Positions 54,192-63,510 of a DNA stretch of 64,000 bases are shown piece after piece. Location: NCBI RefSeq assembly GCF_014279995.1, contig NZ_CP047935.1, forward strand, positions 841,243 through 905,242, written 5' to 3'. The notes below the pieces were generated by a model. The model was given only the letters and a program-made list of their open reading frames with translations, was not told the DNA's origin and ran no database searches. The stretch comes from Synechococcus sp. BIOS-E4-1 (lineage in GTDB: Bacteria > Cyanobacteriota > Cyanobacteriia > PCC-6307 > Cyanobiaceae). The position numbers were made by a program, and so were the translations under genes. Each line of letters starts with the position of its first letter. Position 1 is the stretch's first letter.

Positions 54192-54366
54192 GCCATCTGG
54201 GCAGAACCATTAGAACAGTGCCATCTGCTGAGAAGGATGCTGGGTGGCAACGGCTGGGAAGTGCGTTGATCCAACCGCATTCACCATTGCCATTCCGGGA
54301 TGTTCCTTCTGGCATTGAGCACAGACCGTTCAGGTCTGGCAGGCTGGGGCGACTTTCCGCCTTTCC

Positions 54367-56862
54367 ATGGCTCCGCTTGGACTGACTGCTTTGCGTTCGC
54401 TGCTGCGCCGCAGGTCCCGTCCTAAATCCTGGAGTGCACCACAAGCCAGCTGGAGCAGGCCCTTCGGATTGAACTGGGATAAGCCCTATACGGTTCGTTA
54501 TGCCAGCAACCTTGATGACGGCCCCAATCACGGCATGCCCCTGGGTGGCTTTGGGGCTGGCTGCATCGGCCGTGCTCCCGATGGCAATTTCAACCTCTGG
54601 CATCTCGATGGCGGTGAGCACTGGTTCGGCGTGCTGCCCGACTGTCAGTTCGCTTTGTTTGAAGACAACGGCACTAACAAACGCGCCCATGCCCTGGCGG
54701 TGAAGCCGCAGGCGGATGCCTCCCGACCTGAAGCGTCCGATTTCCTTCAGTCATGGGATTGGTATCCCGCCAGCACGCAGGAGTGCAGCACCGGAACCTA
54801 CGCGGCCCGCTATCCGCTCAGCTGGATGAACTACGACGGCGTTTACGCCGCCGATGTGCATTGTGAGGCCTTCAGCCCGATTCTCCCTGGCGATTACCAG
54901 CGCACCAGTTATCCGGTCGCGGTGTTTGTGTGGACTCTGAGCAACCCCACCAAGAATCCTCTTGATCTCTCGCTGTTGCTGAGCTGGCGCAACACCAGTG
55001 GTTGGTTCACCAACACCGACGCCTCTGCTGAAGTGCATTTCCGCGATGACGGCAGCCCGGAGCACAACTACGCCCCGGCGATCGGCCGAACCGAGGGGCA
55101 ACGCAACCGTTATGTGGATGAAGGCAAGCTGCGGGGAGTGCTGCTTGAGAGCAATGTCTCCGCACCGATCGCTGAAGGCGAAGGGCAATGGTGCATTGCA
55201 ACAGCTGAGCAACCAGGCGTGATCATTCAACGCTGCAGCCGCTGGAACCCTGCGGGTGATGGCAGTGAGCTGTGGAACAGCTTCAGCGATGACGGCTCGA
55301 TCCCCAACAGCAACAATGATCGGCACAGTGGCAGCGATGATCCGCTCAGCGCAGCCCTGGCGGTGCGTTGTCATCTGGATCCCGGGGAGAGCATCGAGAT
55401 CCCTGTGGTGATCAGCTGGGATCTACCGATCACGGCCTTTGCTACCGGCAGTAAAGCCCTGCGTCGTTACACCGATTTCTTTGGATCTGGTGGCAACCAG
55501 GCCGCGGCGATTGCCGCCGAAGCACTGCGCGACTGGAAGCAGTGGAGGGATCAGATCGACGCCTGGCAGCAGCCGGTGCTGCAGCGCAATCAGCTGCCGG
55601 AGCCGTTGCGCATGGCGTTGTTCAATGAGCTCTACGACCTCTGCAGTGGTGGCAGCCTCTGGAGTGCGGCATCACCTGAGGATCCCCACGGTCGTTTCGG
55701 CGTACTCGAGTGTGTCGACTACGCCTGGTACGAAAGTCTGGATGTACGCCTGTACGGATCCTTTGCCTTGCTGCAGCTTTGGCCGGAGCTGGATAAGTCG
55801 GTGTTGCGCAGCTTCGCGCGGGCCATCCCTGCGGCGGATGCCACCCAAAGGCCGATCGGTTGGTATTTCACCCAGGGCAAGGGCCGGGTGGAAGCTGATC
55901 GCAAGGTGAAGGGTGCAACCCCGCATGATCTCGGTGCGCCCAACGAGCAGCCCTGGGATGCCACCAACTACACCGCCTATCAAGACTGCAATCTCTGGAA
56001 GGATCTCGGCAGTGATTTTGTGTTGCAGGTGTGGCGCACCTACAAGCTGGCCCCCAGCGGCGAAGATCTGGGTTTTCTGGCGGAGTGCTGGCCAGCTGCT
56101 GTTGAAGCGCTGCGCTACCTGAAAACCTTTGATGTGAATGACGACGGCCTTCCGGATAACGGCGGAGCGCCGGATCAGACCTTCGACGACTGGCCCCTGA
56201 AAGGTGTGAGCGCTTACTGCGGTGCGCTCTGGATCGCTGCTCTGGAGGCCGCATTGGCCATCGCCCAGACGCTGCAGCTCAAAACCGGACTGGAGACCTC
56301 CGCTGAGCAGCATGAGTTCGGCGGCTGGTTGGAGCAATCGCGCAGCAATTTCGACAAGCTGCTCTGGAACGGCGAGTTTTACGACATCGATGCAGAAAGT
56401 GGCACGCCGGTTGTGATGGCGGATCAGCTCTGCGGTGATTTCTATGCCCGTTTGCTCGGACTGGAGCCCGTGGTGAGTGAAGCCAACAGCCGCAGCACGC
56501 TCAAGGCGGTGAAGGAAGCCTGTTTTGACAAGTTCGAAGGCGGAACCTTGGGTGTGGCCAATGGCCTGCGTCGTGATGGCACGCCACTGGATCCCAACGG
56601 CACTCATCCGCTTGAGGTGTGGACCGGCATCAACTTCGGCATCGCCAGCTATTTTCAGCTGATGGGCGAAGGGCAAACAGCAGAAGCGATTTGCTCAGCG
56701 GTGGTGAAGCAGGTGTATTCAGGTGGGCTGCAGTTCCGCACGCCGGAAGCGATTACGGCCGTGAATACTTTCCGAGCCTGCCACTATCTGCGAGCCATGG
56801 CGATCTGGGGGCTGTGGGCAACTCAGACAGACTGGGAGGTGATTCCAGGCTCCGAGCGTTAA
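54367..56862 (+). CDS. GH116-family glycoside hydrolase (glucosylceramidase-like)
   Basis: An 831-residue member of GH116, the family of the non-lysosomal glucosylceramidase GBA2 and of bacterial beta-glucosidases/xylosidases. The N-terminal beta domain shows GMPLGGFGAGCIGRAPDGNFNLWHLDGG; the alpha/alpha domain shows FNELYDLCSGGSLWS, GVLECVDYAWYESLDVRLYGSF, DDGLPDNGGAPDQTFDDWPLKG and GTHPLEVWTGINFGIASYF. The Glu and Asp in these segments fit the known nucleophile and acid/base. No signal peptide, so likely cytoplasmic. The cyanobacterial substrate may be a glucolipid or sterylglucoside-type compound (inference). Confidence 0.87.
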   Translation: MAPLGLTALRSLLRRRSRPKSWSAPQASWSRPFGLNWDKPYTVRYASNLDDGPNHGMPLGGFGAGCIGRAPDGNFNLWHLDGGEHWFGVLPDCQFALFEDNGTNKRAHALAVKPQADASRPEASDFLQSWDWYPASTQECSTGTYAARYPLSWMNYDGVYAADVHCEAFSPILPGDYQRTSYPVAVFVWTLSNPTKNPLDLSLLLSWRNTSGWFTNTDASAEVHFRDDGSPEHNYAPAIGRTEGQRNRYVDEGKLRGVLLESNVSAPIAEGEGQWCIATAEQPGVIIQRCSRWNPAGDGSELWNSFSDDGSIPNSNNDRHSGSDDPLSAALAVRCHLDPGESIEIPVVISWDLPITAFATGSKALRRYTDFFGSGGNQAAAIAAEALRDWKQWRDQIDAWQQPVLQRNQLPEPLRMALFNELYDLCSGGSLWSAASPEDPHGRFGVLECVDYAWYESLDVRLYGSFALLQLWPELDKSVLRSFARAIPAADATQRPIGWYFTQGKGRVEADRKVKGATPHDLGAPNEQPWDATNYTAYQDCNLWKDLGSDFVLQVWRTYKLAPSGEDLGFLAECWPAAVEALRYLKTFDVNDDGLPDNGGAPDQTFDDWPLKGVSAYCGALWIAALEAALAIAQTLQLKTGLETSAEQHEFGGWLEQSRSNFDKLLWNGEFYDIDAESGTPVVMADQLCGDFYARLLGLEPVVSEANSRSTLKAVKEACFDKFEGGTLGVANGLRRDGTPLDPNGTHPLEVWTGINFGIASYFQLMGEGQTAEAICSAVVKQVYSGGLQFRTPEAITAVNTFRACHYLRAMAIWGLWATQTDWEVIPGSER

Positions 56863-56940
56863 TAGAAAAACAGTAAGTTTTGAGCTGGATGATATTATTC
56901 AGTGAGGTGATTTGATTGGCTAATCGAAACTATGAATTTA

Positions 56941-58074
56941 TTAGATTGCATAGGCTGTTTGTTCGTTCAACTTGCTCAAGTAATTGCGTGCTATTGAAAG
57001 ATGCATCGACACAGCTGGTATCATATCGATGTATCGGAATAGCCCAGTACGCCCGCAAAAAGTAATGTGAGGCTTGCTTTTTGCGATCTTCTCGTAGCGC
57101 TTAAAAAGTTCTTCTGAAGCTTTTGTTTTGACTGGGTAGTAGTACTCGCCTGGATTATTCTTCATGCTGCAGGGCTCTTCTAAGGTGATTTGATATGGTC
57201 CAGGCCCTTTGCCAGGAGAGTTGGGGAGTAGGCACCATTGCGTCATTCGAGTGTATGGACCGGAATCAGTGAAATTCACTTGTGTCGCTGATTGCTTGCT
57301 GTTGGAAGTGGTTTGATGAAATAAGATTGACCTGTAAGGTAAGTGTCCATAGCAGTAGTCAAAGTATTGATCAATCGGCACCGCAAGAAAACAGTGATCA
57401 TAACCGGACTCCATGTCTTTGGAGAAAGTACGATTTAAATGCACCTCGATTAATGGATGATCCAATAGATGTTCAAATAACGATGTATAGCCATTACTTG
57501 GTAATGCTTGAAAGGTATCCGTGAAATACCGATCATCGCGGTTGGTTCTAACTGGCAGTCGAGCGCCGACGCTTACTGCAAGTTCTTTGGCGTCGACGCC
57601 CCACATTTTTTTTGTGTAAGGGCGAAAGAAAAGATCAGCAAGTTGATCGCCGACATTGGCTTGGAAAAGTTGATCGGAATTTGTTGGTGTTATTCCATGA
57701 GCGCGCAAAGAGTCGAGAAATTTTTGAGTCTCATCATTGTTCGAAAGTTCAAGATTGAATATGTCCTCCAGTGTTGTGCGGTTGATGGGTAGTGGAGTGG
57801 TTTCTCCGCCCTGTAATAAGGCGCGAACACGATGCTCGTAGGGGACCCAGCTACAAAAACGACTTAAAAAATTTACCGCTTCGGAATTAATATTTCCATG
57901 TAAAAGATGAGGGCCGTAGCGGTGGACTCGCTCATTCTGTTCATTCAATTCGTCGAAAGCATTTCCTCCAATATGAGAACGTTTTTCAATGATTACAGAT
58001 CTGATTCCTGCCTCGGCAAGGACTCTGCCAATGGTTGCTCCAGCAAAACCAGCTCCAACAATGAGTACTGTCAT
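56941..58074 (-). CDS. glf: UDP-galactopyranose mutase
   Basis: Converts UDP-galactopyranose to UDP-galactofuranose, using reduced FAD. The 377-residue protein has the FAD fingerprint VLIVGAGFAGATIGRVLAEAG, EKRSHIGGNAFDE, RVHRYGPHLLHGN and the substrate-binding segments FFRPYTKKMWGVDAKEL and RDDRYFTDTFQALPSNGYT. Length is typical. Last gene of a four-gene operon, overlapping its upstream neighbour by 4 bp. It would feed galactofuranose to surface glycan synthesis. AT-rich codons differ from the core. Confidence 0.93.
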   Translation of the reverse strand: MTVLIVGAGFAGATIGRVLAEAGIRSVIIEKRSHIGGNAFDELNEQNERVHRYGPHLLHGNINSEAVNFLSRFCSWVPYEHRVRALLQGGETTPLPINRTTLEDIFNLELSNNDETQKFLDSLRAHGITPTNSDQLFQANVGDQLADLFFRPYTKKMWGVDAKELAVSVGARLPVRTNRDDRYFTDTFQALPSNGYTSLFEHLLDHPLIEVHLNRTFSKDMESGYDHCFLAVPIDQYFDYCYGHLPYRSILFHQTTSNSKQSATQVNFTDSGPYTRMTQWCLLPNSPGKGPGPYQITLEEPCSMKNNPGEYYYPVKTKASEELFKRYEKIAKSKPHITFCGRTGLFRYIDMIPAVSMHLSIARNYLSKLNEQTAYAI

Positions 58075-58982
58075 TTTTTCATACTCACTGCATGTTCAAG
58101 CTGTTGGTGTATTTCTTCGTCAACAGTAAAGCCCATGGCAGTCATCAGTCTAAGTCGTACTAAATATTCTTCCTCTTTACTGGTTAGGCCGTTGCTGAAT
58201 TTTAGGTTCACAGATCCTAAGGGCCTGAGATGGCTCATTGCCGCGAGGTCAATCGCTCCGAAACGCCATGCTTGCATTTCTGCTGCACATAGAGGTAGTG
58301 CAAAGCGGTCATATCCATAGGCTGATTTAGTCGATGCCAGAAATGGCATCGACAGATCCAAAAGATCTTTGCGGATGAAAGGTGCTTGGAGCTCCACAAT
58401 CGGTAAGCGATGGAGTGAGGTACACGCACGCTGACGTAGCCAGGGATATTCCTGACTTGTAGGACTGTTCAGGCTTAAGGAAGGCTGCGCTGCTGAGAGA
58501 TGATGCATTCTAGATAATGCCATCACTGTATTGATATCGCTTGTTCGCAGGCACAGATCATCATCTAAAAATGCAACATAGTGATCCTCTGGGGGCATGT
58601 CGAGCTGATGCCATGCGGACTCCATTAGCTCACCTTTGCACTCTGTCTTCTCACTGATGACTTGCCAGTTTTGTGGATTATCCGATTGGGCAATGCCTTG
58701 GCCTGTCCAGTCGAACAGCACAACGCGGCAGGCTAGAGGCTGATCCACTATCACACCGTGTTGACCTTGCTTGCAGGTGATGACGACTAGATCGTTGTTG
58801 TAGGCACCTGGTGCAATCACAGGATCGCCTAATTCGATGGGCTCTTGCTGATTGAGTTGCTCCACAGCTGCTGCCATTTCTGGCAGGAACTGATCACTGT
58901 GACTCCCCAAAACCCAGCGTGCCCAGCACTGCCGTTCAGCCTCTGATCGATCGAGTAGTAGCTCTGGTAAAACTTTTTTCAC
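58071..58982 (-). CDS. putative glycosyltransferase (DUF707-like)
   Basis: A 303-residue protein with a GT-A-like look: HYVAFLDDDLCLRTSDINTV (Asp triad), then AQPSLSLNSPTSQEYPWLRQ, LPIVELQAPFIRKDLLDL and SAYGYDRFALPLCAAE, the same order of motifs as in DUF707 proteins. The DDD would bind the metal and sugar nucleotide. It overlaps both neighbours by 4 bp, so it belongs to the sulfotransferase-glf operon. The specificity is unknown. Confidence 0.6.
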   Translation of the reverse strand: MKKVLPELLLDRSEAERQCWARWVLGSHSDQFLPEMAAAVEQLNQQEPIELGDPVIAPGAYNNDLVVITCKQGQHGVIVDQPLACRVVLFDWTGQGIAQSDNPQNWQVISEKTECKGELMESAWHQLDMPPEDHYVAFLDDDLCLRTSDINTVMALSRMHHLSAAQPSLSLNSPTSQEYPWLRQRACTSLHRLPIVELQAPFIRKDLLDLSMPFLASTKSAYGYDRFALPLCAAEMQAWRFGAIDLAAMSHLRPLGSVNLKFSNGLTSKEEEYLVRLRLMTAMGFTVDEEIHQQLEHAVSMKK

Positions 58983-59857
58983 GCTGCCTGCTGATCGGAT
59001 TTCTCTGTCTTTAAAACTGTTTGAGCGAGCTCAAGAAATGCCCAGTCGGCGGAATAAAACTGATGCAGGGCTCTGAGAGCCTCAGGTGTGAGATGTTGAC
59101 GCTTCAAACGCCGCCAGGGATTCTCATCTTCAAGATCTCTGGAAACATGTTGAGATGATGCATCAATCTCCATTCCGCTGACTGTTTGCCAGTGCTCAAT
59201 CAGTTCATTGATGTTCTCCATCCCATGCAAGGAGTGATAACAGCCGGGATCGCCGCCCAGATAGGCCACCTGAGGAATTGTGTGATGACTCCAGTCGATA
59301 TGGCAGGGGATCCAATGCTGCAGTTGCAGTGCGACATCGTTCATGGCGTAGATAGGGTCGGCGTCATCAGCGAAGCTGGCGATTCCATGCTGGAGAAAGA
59401 GATTTCGTTGATATTCCAGGGCCTCTCGACAGGAGGCCTCATCCACAGTGTTTGCGTGTAATTTTTGGTCGATTTTTGCACGTGTCAGTTCTATGAGGTG
59501 GCTTCTGCATGCCGACACAAATCGGTCAATTGGGTCTCGCCAGATTGCGATCAGGGCACGGTGTTGCGCGGCGATTTTCAATTCTTCTGGAGTCAGCCAG
59601 TAGGTGTGATGGAGTGCTGAACCGTGGGGATCACTGAGCAACTGCTGTTCATGGCATCCCTGCAGTTGCAGCCATACACGTTTGATCGTGCTGCAGCCGT
59701 TTTTGGGGACCCAGACGATGGCCGCGTCGTTGCCTAGGGGCAGGAGTGGTGTGAGTGTTCCACCAGTTTGCAGATGCTTCTGGAGGGAACACCATTGTGA
59801 ATAGTTTGTGATTCGCAGACCAGGCATCAGCCCATGGGCTTGCACTGTCTGGTTCAT
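58979..59857 (-). CDS. sulfotransferase family 2-like protein
   Basis: A 292-residue protein with the PAPS-binding elements of carbohydrate sulfotransferases: AIVWVPKNGCSTIKRVWLQL (5'-phosphosulfate loop) and LIAIWRDPIDRFVSACRSHL (3'-phosphate element). The rest fits the family's helical acceptor region. No signal or membrane anchor, so it acts in the cytoplasm, unlike Golgi enzymes. Overlaps the large fusion gene and the DUF707-like gene by 4 bp each. Confidence 0.82.
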   Translation of the reverse strand: MNQTVQAHGLMPGLRITNYSQWCSLQKHLQTGGTLTPLLPLGNDAAIVWVPKNGCSTIKRVWLQLQGCHEQQLLSDPHGSALHHTYWLTPEELKIAAQHRALIAIWRDPIDRFVSACRSHLIELTRAKIDQKLHANTVDEASCREALEYQRNLFLQHGIASFADDADPIYAMNDVALQLQHWIPCHIDWSHHTIPQVAYLGGDPGCYHSLHGMENINELIEHWQTVSGMEIDASSQHVSRDLEDENPWRRLKRQHLTPEALRALHQFYSADWAFLELAQTVLKTEKSDQQAA

Positions 59858-62800
59858 GCCGCCATTGCTTGATCGGTGTCGTCAGGGCTGACGCTTGGGT
59901 TGATCGTGTTCAAGGGAAGTGAGTGAACGGCGGATGGCTGCTGGCCAACATCAGGTCGTTTGCGACAGATGGTTTCCACTGCAACCTGGAAAGCTTGCGC
60001 AACACTCGTGTCTTGGAAAAGACGCTCCTTGCGTTCGCTAATCAATGTTCGCATTTGTTGGTAGAAGCTCTCGTCTTCCAGCAACCGGCAGGAGATGGCA
60101 ACGTAGTCGTCGACGTTGCTCGCAATCAACTCGGGTAGCTCGAGTACATCGAGCATCGACACCGTATGACGTCCGCGCATGAAGGCTGTTGGCAGGGTGA
60201 CCACAGGGCAATCCAGCGAGAAGGACTGCATTGAGCTGTTGCCACCGTTCCAATCAATCGTGTCGATGGTGTGATGACTGATTGCGAACAGCCCCATGAA
60301 GTCGCCGTAATCGAGGCGGGGCAGGATGCGCAGATGGTTTTCGATGGTTAGACCACGGTGTTCAAAGTGTGGCCTCATGCGTTCATGCAAGCGTTCGGCG
60401 ATGCTGCCGTTGCCCATATGACCCACCAACACAATGAAGGCTTCGGGGTGGCGCTGGGCAATCTCGGCGAAGGTCCAGTCGTTGCGCGGCAGGTATTTGA
60501 AAGTGCTCTGCAGTGAATTGAGGATTGGCCTGTCGCGGGGAAGATCGAACTTGTCGTACAGCAACTGGCCGTCGTGAATGGCGGCGGGCTTTTCGTAGTT
60601 CAGACCGGTTTTCGGCAAGCGATACAGCGTTTCGCTGTAGTGATCCTCATTGCCTTCGGGTTCCATCCCCTCACCCGAGAGGTAGTAATGAATCGTTTTG
60701 GATCCACTGGTGATCGGGTGCCCCCAGCCCTGTGCCTGAACTGGAGCCAGCTGCAGCACGGAAGTGGCTTTGCTGGCTGGATGCATGCCGATATCGGTGT
60801 AAATCAGTAGATCGAGCTGGTCGTCGATGATCTGCTGGAGCATGGGCTCGGGATTCTCCGCACGCAGCGGTAGATGGCGGTAGGTGCCAAGAGCGGCGAA
60901 GCGTTCACTGCCACTGTCTTCACTGTCGGAGATGTTGTAGCTGAAGATCTCGTAACCGGGATTGGCGGCAATGCCTTCCAGCCAGCCCAGGGCCCAGATC
61001 GATCCGTTGTGGTTGATCAGATGAGGAGAGATCACACCCACGCGTAATGGGGTGGTGTCAGCTGGATCGCGTTGGGGCAAAGGTTGCATGAATGCGCCAA
61101 GTTTCGGGCGCAGGATGCGATCGAGAATGCCGGCGTAGATCCTCTGTAGAGGTCGATCGTCTTCCATCTGGTAAGCGAGATAGAAGTTGGTGAGCGACCA
61201 GGTATGGGCGTAGAGCTGCTCCCAAGCTGGATCCTCCTGAGTGATGTCTTTCAACAGTTTGTAGAGCTCTTTGGCATCTTTTTTCCAGCGTTTGCGAACT
61301 GCAGTGACCTCTTGATCGGTTGCATAAAGAACTGGCAGCACATGCAGTCGCGTCATCAGCTGAACCCTCCGATCATCACTGCAGCCGTCAGCCACGTGCA
61401 GACCGTCGCCATAGCGATCAAGTTCCATCAGGCAGGCAATGCGCCCTTGAATCCCCACCACTGCTTCCAAGGGTGAGATATCGGGGCACTGGCAGAAGCG
61501 TTCAAATTCTGTGAGGGCTTGTTCATGCTGTTTCTTCTGAATCAGCGCCTGTGCCAGGTTCTGGCGGGATGGTTTGAACTGTGCATTGATGGAGAGAGCT
61601 TGCCGGTAACTGGAGATCGCCGCGTCGATGTCGCCGGAGTTGCCCTGGGCTAGTCCGAGATTGTTCCAGGCATCGGCATAGCTCGGAGAATGCTGGAGGC
61701 AAAGACGGAAGGCTTCAATGGCCTCAGGATCACGTTTGTGATCCCGCAGCAAATTGGCGAGGCAGAACGCCGCAGAGAAATAACTGGGTTGATCGCGCAG
61801 CAGCAGGCGCAGTTCGCGTTCGGCCTCTGCTGGTTGGCCGGCTTCAACAAAGCAGAGCGCCAGATTGTGGCGACACTCACTGAAGCCAGGATGAATTTCA
61901 AGGGCTTCTCGGTAAAGGCGCAGACCTTCACCGGTGTTGCCGAGTGATCGACAGGCGTTTCCGCCGTTGAAGAGCACATAGGGCGTGAGGAAACCGTTGC
62001 TTTGTGCTCTCTCAAAGCAACGCAGAGCTTGTTCGTGTCTGCCCAGCGATGCATGGCCAATCCCTTCGAGATAAGCCACTTCTCCGGCATGTGGGTGCCC
62101 ATGAAGTGAGGCTGCTTGTTCGACGACTTCCTGGGAACGGTTCTGGCTGATCGCCTCGTAGAGATGAGCTAGCCCTGCTTCGGGAGTGTTGTGGTCTGGC
62201 CAATGTCCCTGTGGATTCGAGATTGGAGGTAAGGGAGGTTGGGCCAGATCCTGTTGGGCTTTGGCCAGTTGCTGCTGCGTCTCCAGCAGTTGTTGTTGCA
62301 GACCTGCAATTTGTTGATGCCGCTCGCGCAGTTGCTGAAGGGGATCCACGAGAGCGTCGTGATCCACAGCCGCCAGAGGCTTCACCTTGTCGGTTCGCCG
62401 GCTGGGCAAGCAGTATTCAAAAATGTCTAGATCTTGGCCATAGATTGTTTGCAGAAGTGCAATACCTTCTTTGCTGTAAGCCTCTTCCCAGCGTTTGCTG
62501 AGCCGTTGCCGGCAATTGGTGTCGTAGTACTTCAATTCCTGATCCAGCCGCTGCAAACGCTCTCCCGGCAGCAAGGATTTCAGTTGTACTGGCAACTCTT
62601 TGACCAGTTGATTTCGATCGAGGCGCAGATTGAACAGATCGATTTGGTCTATATAGCGATGCTGCGGCATCAAGTGGCCGTCGCTCTGCAGCAGTTCCCA
62701 GTGATCATTGAGATAACTGAGGAAGTCTGAGAAGCGGCAGGGTTCTGATTCATCTTTGCGACGAGCCGCTTGCACCGAGCTGTTCAGTGGCGCATAGGCA

Positions 62801-63138
62801 GGATCGGCCAGATGAAGTTTGTCGTGCCAGAACGACAACAAGCGTTCACCTGGATGACGGGTGACCGCGAGGCGCAGCGCATGGGCGTCGTTAAACCAAA
62901 GCTCTTGATCGATGACTGACAGCTGGCGAAGCGATGGCAGCCCATGAATCTGCGGCTGATGGATTGCTAAAGCCGGTTTGGTTTCACCAAAAGAAGCCCC
63001 CTCATAAGGTTCCCGTCCTGCTGCAATCACAGCCAGTCGCTTGAGCAGAGTGGAGGCCACCTTGGGTATGGGCAGCAGCATCCAACGAGCTTCTCCCACC
63101 AGAAGCGTGCTGGAAGCAGTTATCGAATTCACTGCCAT
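59854..63138 (-). CDS. sulfotransferase-TPR-GT41 (O-GlcNAc-transferase-like) fusion protein
   Basis: A 1094-residue three-part protein. Residues 1-260: sulfotransferase-like, with LLPIPKVASTLLKRLAVIA and LAVTRHPGERLLSFWHDKL, the two PAPS elements. Residues 265-305: Gln-rich coiled coil (QQQLLETQQQLAKAQQDL). Residues 325-555: TPR repeats (GHASLGRHEQALRCFERAQ, NLALCFVEAGQPAEAERELR, DAWNNLGLAQGNSGDIDAAI). Residues 690-1060: GT41/SPINDLY-like glycosyltransferase (RVGVISPHLINHNGS, APVQAQGWGHPITSGSK, DTIDWNGGNSSMQSF). GT41 enzymes put sugars on Ser/Thr of proteins, with TPRs holding the substrate. The fusion suggests sugar and sulfate are added by one enzyme. First gene of the operon; no signal peptide. 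Confidence 0.85.
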   Translation of the reverse strand: MAVNSITASSTLLVGEARWMLLPIPKVASTLLKRLAVIAAGREPYEGASFGETKPALAIHQPQIHGLPSLRQLSVIDQELWFNDAHALRLAVTRHPGERLLSFWHDKLHLADPAYAPLNSSVQAARRKDESEPCRFSDFLSYLNDHWELLQSDGHLMPQHRYIDQIDLFNLRLDRNQLVKELPVQLKSLLPGERLQRLDQELKYYDTNCRQRLSKRWEEAYSKEGIALLQTIYGQDLDIFEYCLPSRRTDKVKPLAAVDHDALVDPLQQLRERHQQIAGLQQQLLETQQQLAKAQQDLAQPPLPPISNPQGHWPDHNTPEAGLAHLYEAISQNRSQEVVEQAASLHGHPHAGEVAYLEGIGHASLGRHEQALRCFERAQSNGFLTPYVLFNGGNACRSLGNTGEGLRLYREALEIHPGFSECRHNLALCFVEAGQPAEAERELRLLLRDQPSYFSAAFCLANLLRDHKRDPEAIEAFRLCLQHSPSYADAWNNLGLAQGNSGDIDAAISSYRQALSINAQFKPSRQNLAQALIQKKQHEQALTEFERFCQCPDISPLEAVVGIQGRIACLMELDRYGDGLHVADGCSDDRRVQLMTRLHVLPVLYATDQEVTAVRKRWKKDAKELYKLLKDITQEDPAWEQLYAHTWSLTNFYLAYQMEDDRPLQRIYAGILDRILRPKLGAFMQPLPQRDPADTTPLRVGVISPHLINHNGSIWALGWLEGIAANPGYEIFSYNISDSEDSGSERFAALGTYRHLPLRAENPEPMLQQIIDDQLDLLIYTDIGMHPASKATSVLQLAPVQAQGWGHPITSGSKTIHYYLSGEGMEPEGNEDHYSETLYRLPKTGLNYEKPAAIHDGQLLYDKFDLPRDRPILNSLQSTFKYLPRNDWTFAEIAQRHPEAFIVLVGHMGNGSIAERLHERMRPHFEHRGLTIENHLRILPRLDYGDFMGLFAISHHTIDTIDWNGGNSSMQSFSLDCPVVTLPTAFMRGRHTVSMLDVLELPELIASNVDDYVAISCRLLEDESFYQQMRTLISERKERLFQDTSVAQAFQVAVETICRKRPDVGQQPSAVHSLPLNTINPSVSPDDTDQAMAA

Positions 63139-63510
63139 TGGAGTTCAGCTGAGCCCTATAGGGAAGCGACTTTAAAGGGAATTCTTTAACCAGGCGTTGT
63201 TTATGAAGCAAATGTGTGCTGATCTGTCTTCGGCATCGCCATAGAGATTGATGCCGATGCGTGCGTGCGTCGATTCGAACACTTTGGCGTCAAGGTTATT
63301 GCGATTTTTCGCTCAAGTGATAGTTGAATCAGCGAATGGTTCGCTCCGCGAGTGTGATGCCGTCGCTGTATCTCGAGGTCCATTGCCTATCAGCGCCTTC
63401 TCGATGCTGAAAAGATCCCATACGGGCAATTTTCGCCTAAAAGCTGTTACAACCCTGAGCGCTTCAACGACGAACTCAGCAAATTCTCATAATTAACCGA
63501 ACTTTGCTCA
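63139..63510. other. 372-bp intergenic region between divergent operons
   Basis: Lies between the fusion-protein operon (minus) and the adhesin gene (plus) and must hold both promoters. No frame here is convincing, and I could not single out promoter boxes or a clear operator. Confidence 0.5.

Noticed and set aside
55672-56676. Long minus-strand frame (334 codons) opposite the GH116 gene
   Set aside because: Antisense shadow of a clearly coding GC-rich gene; the product has no recognisable motif.
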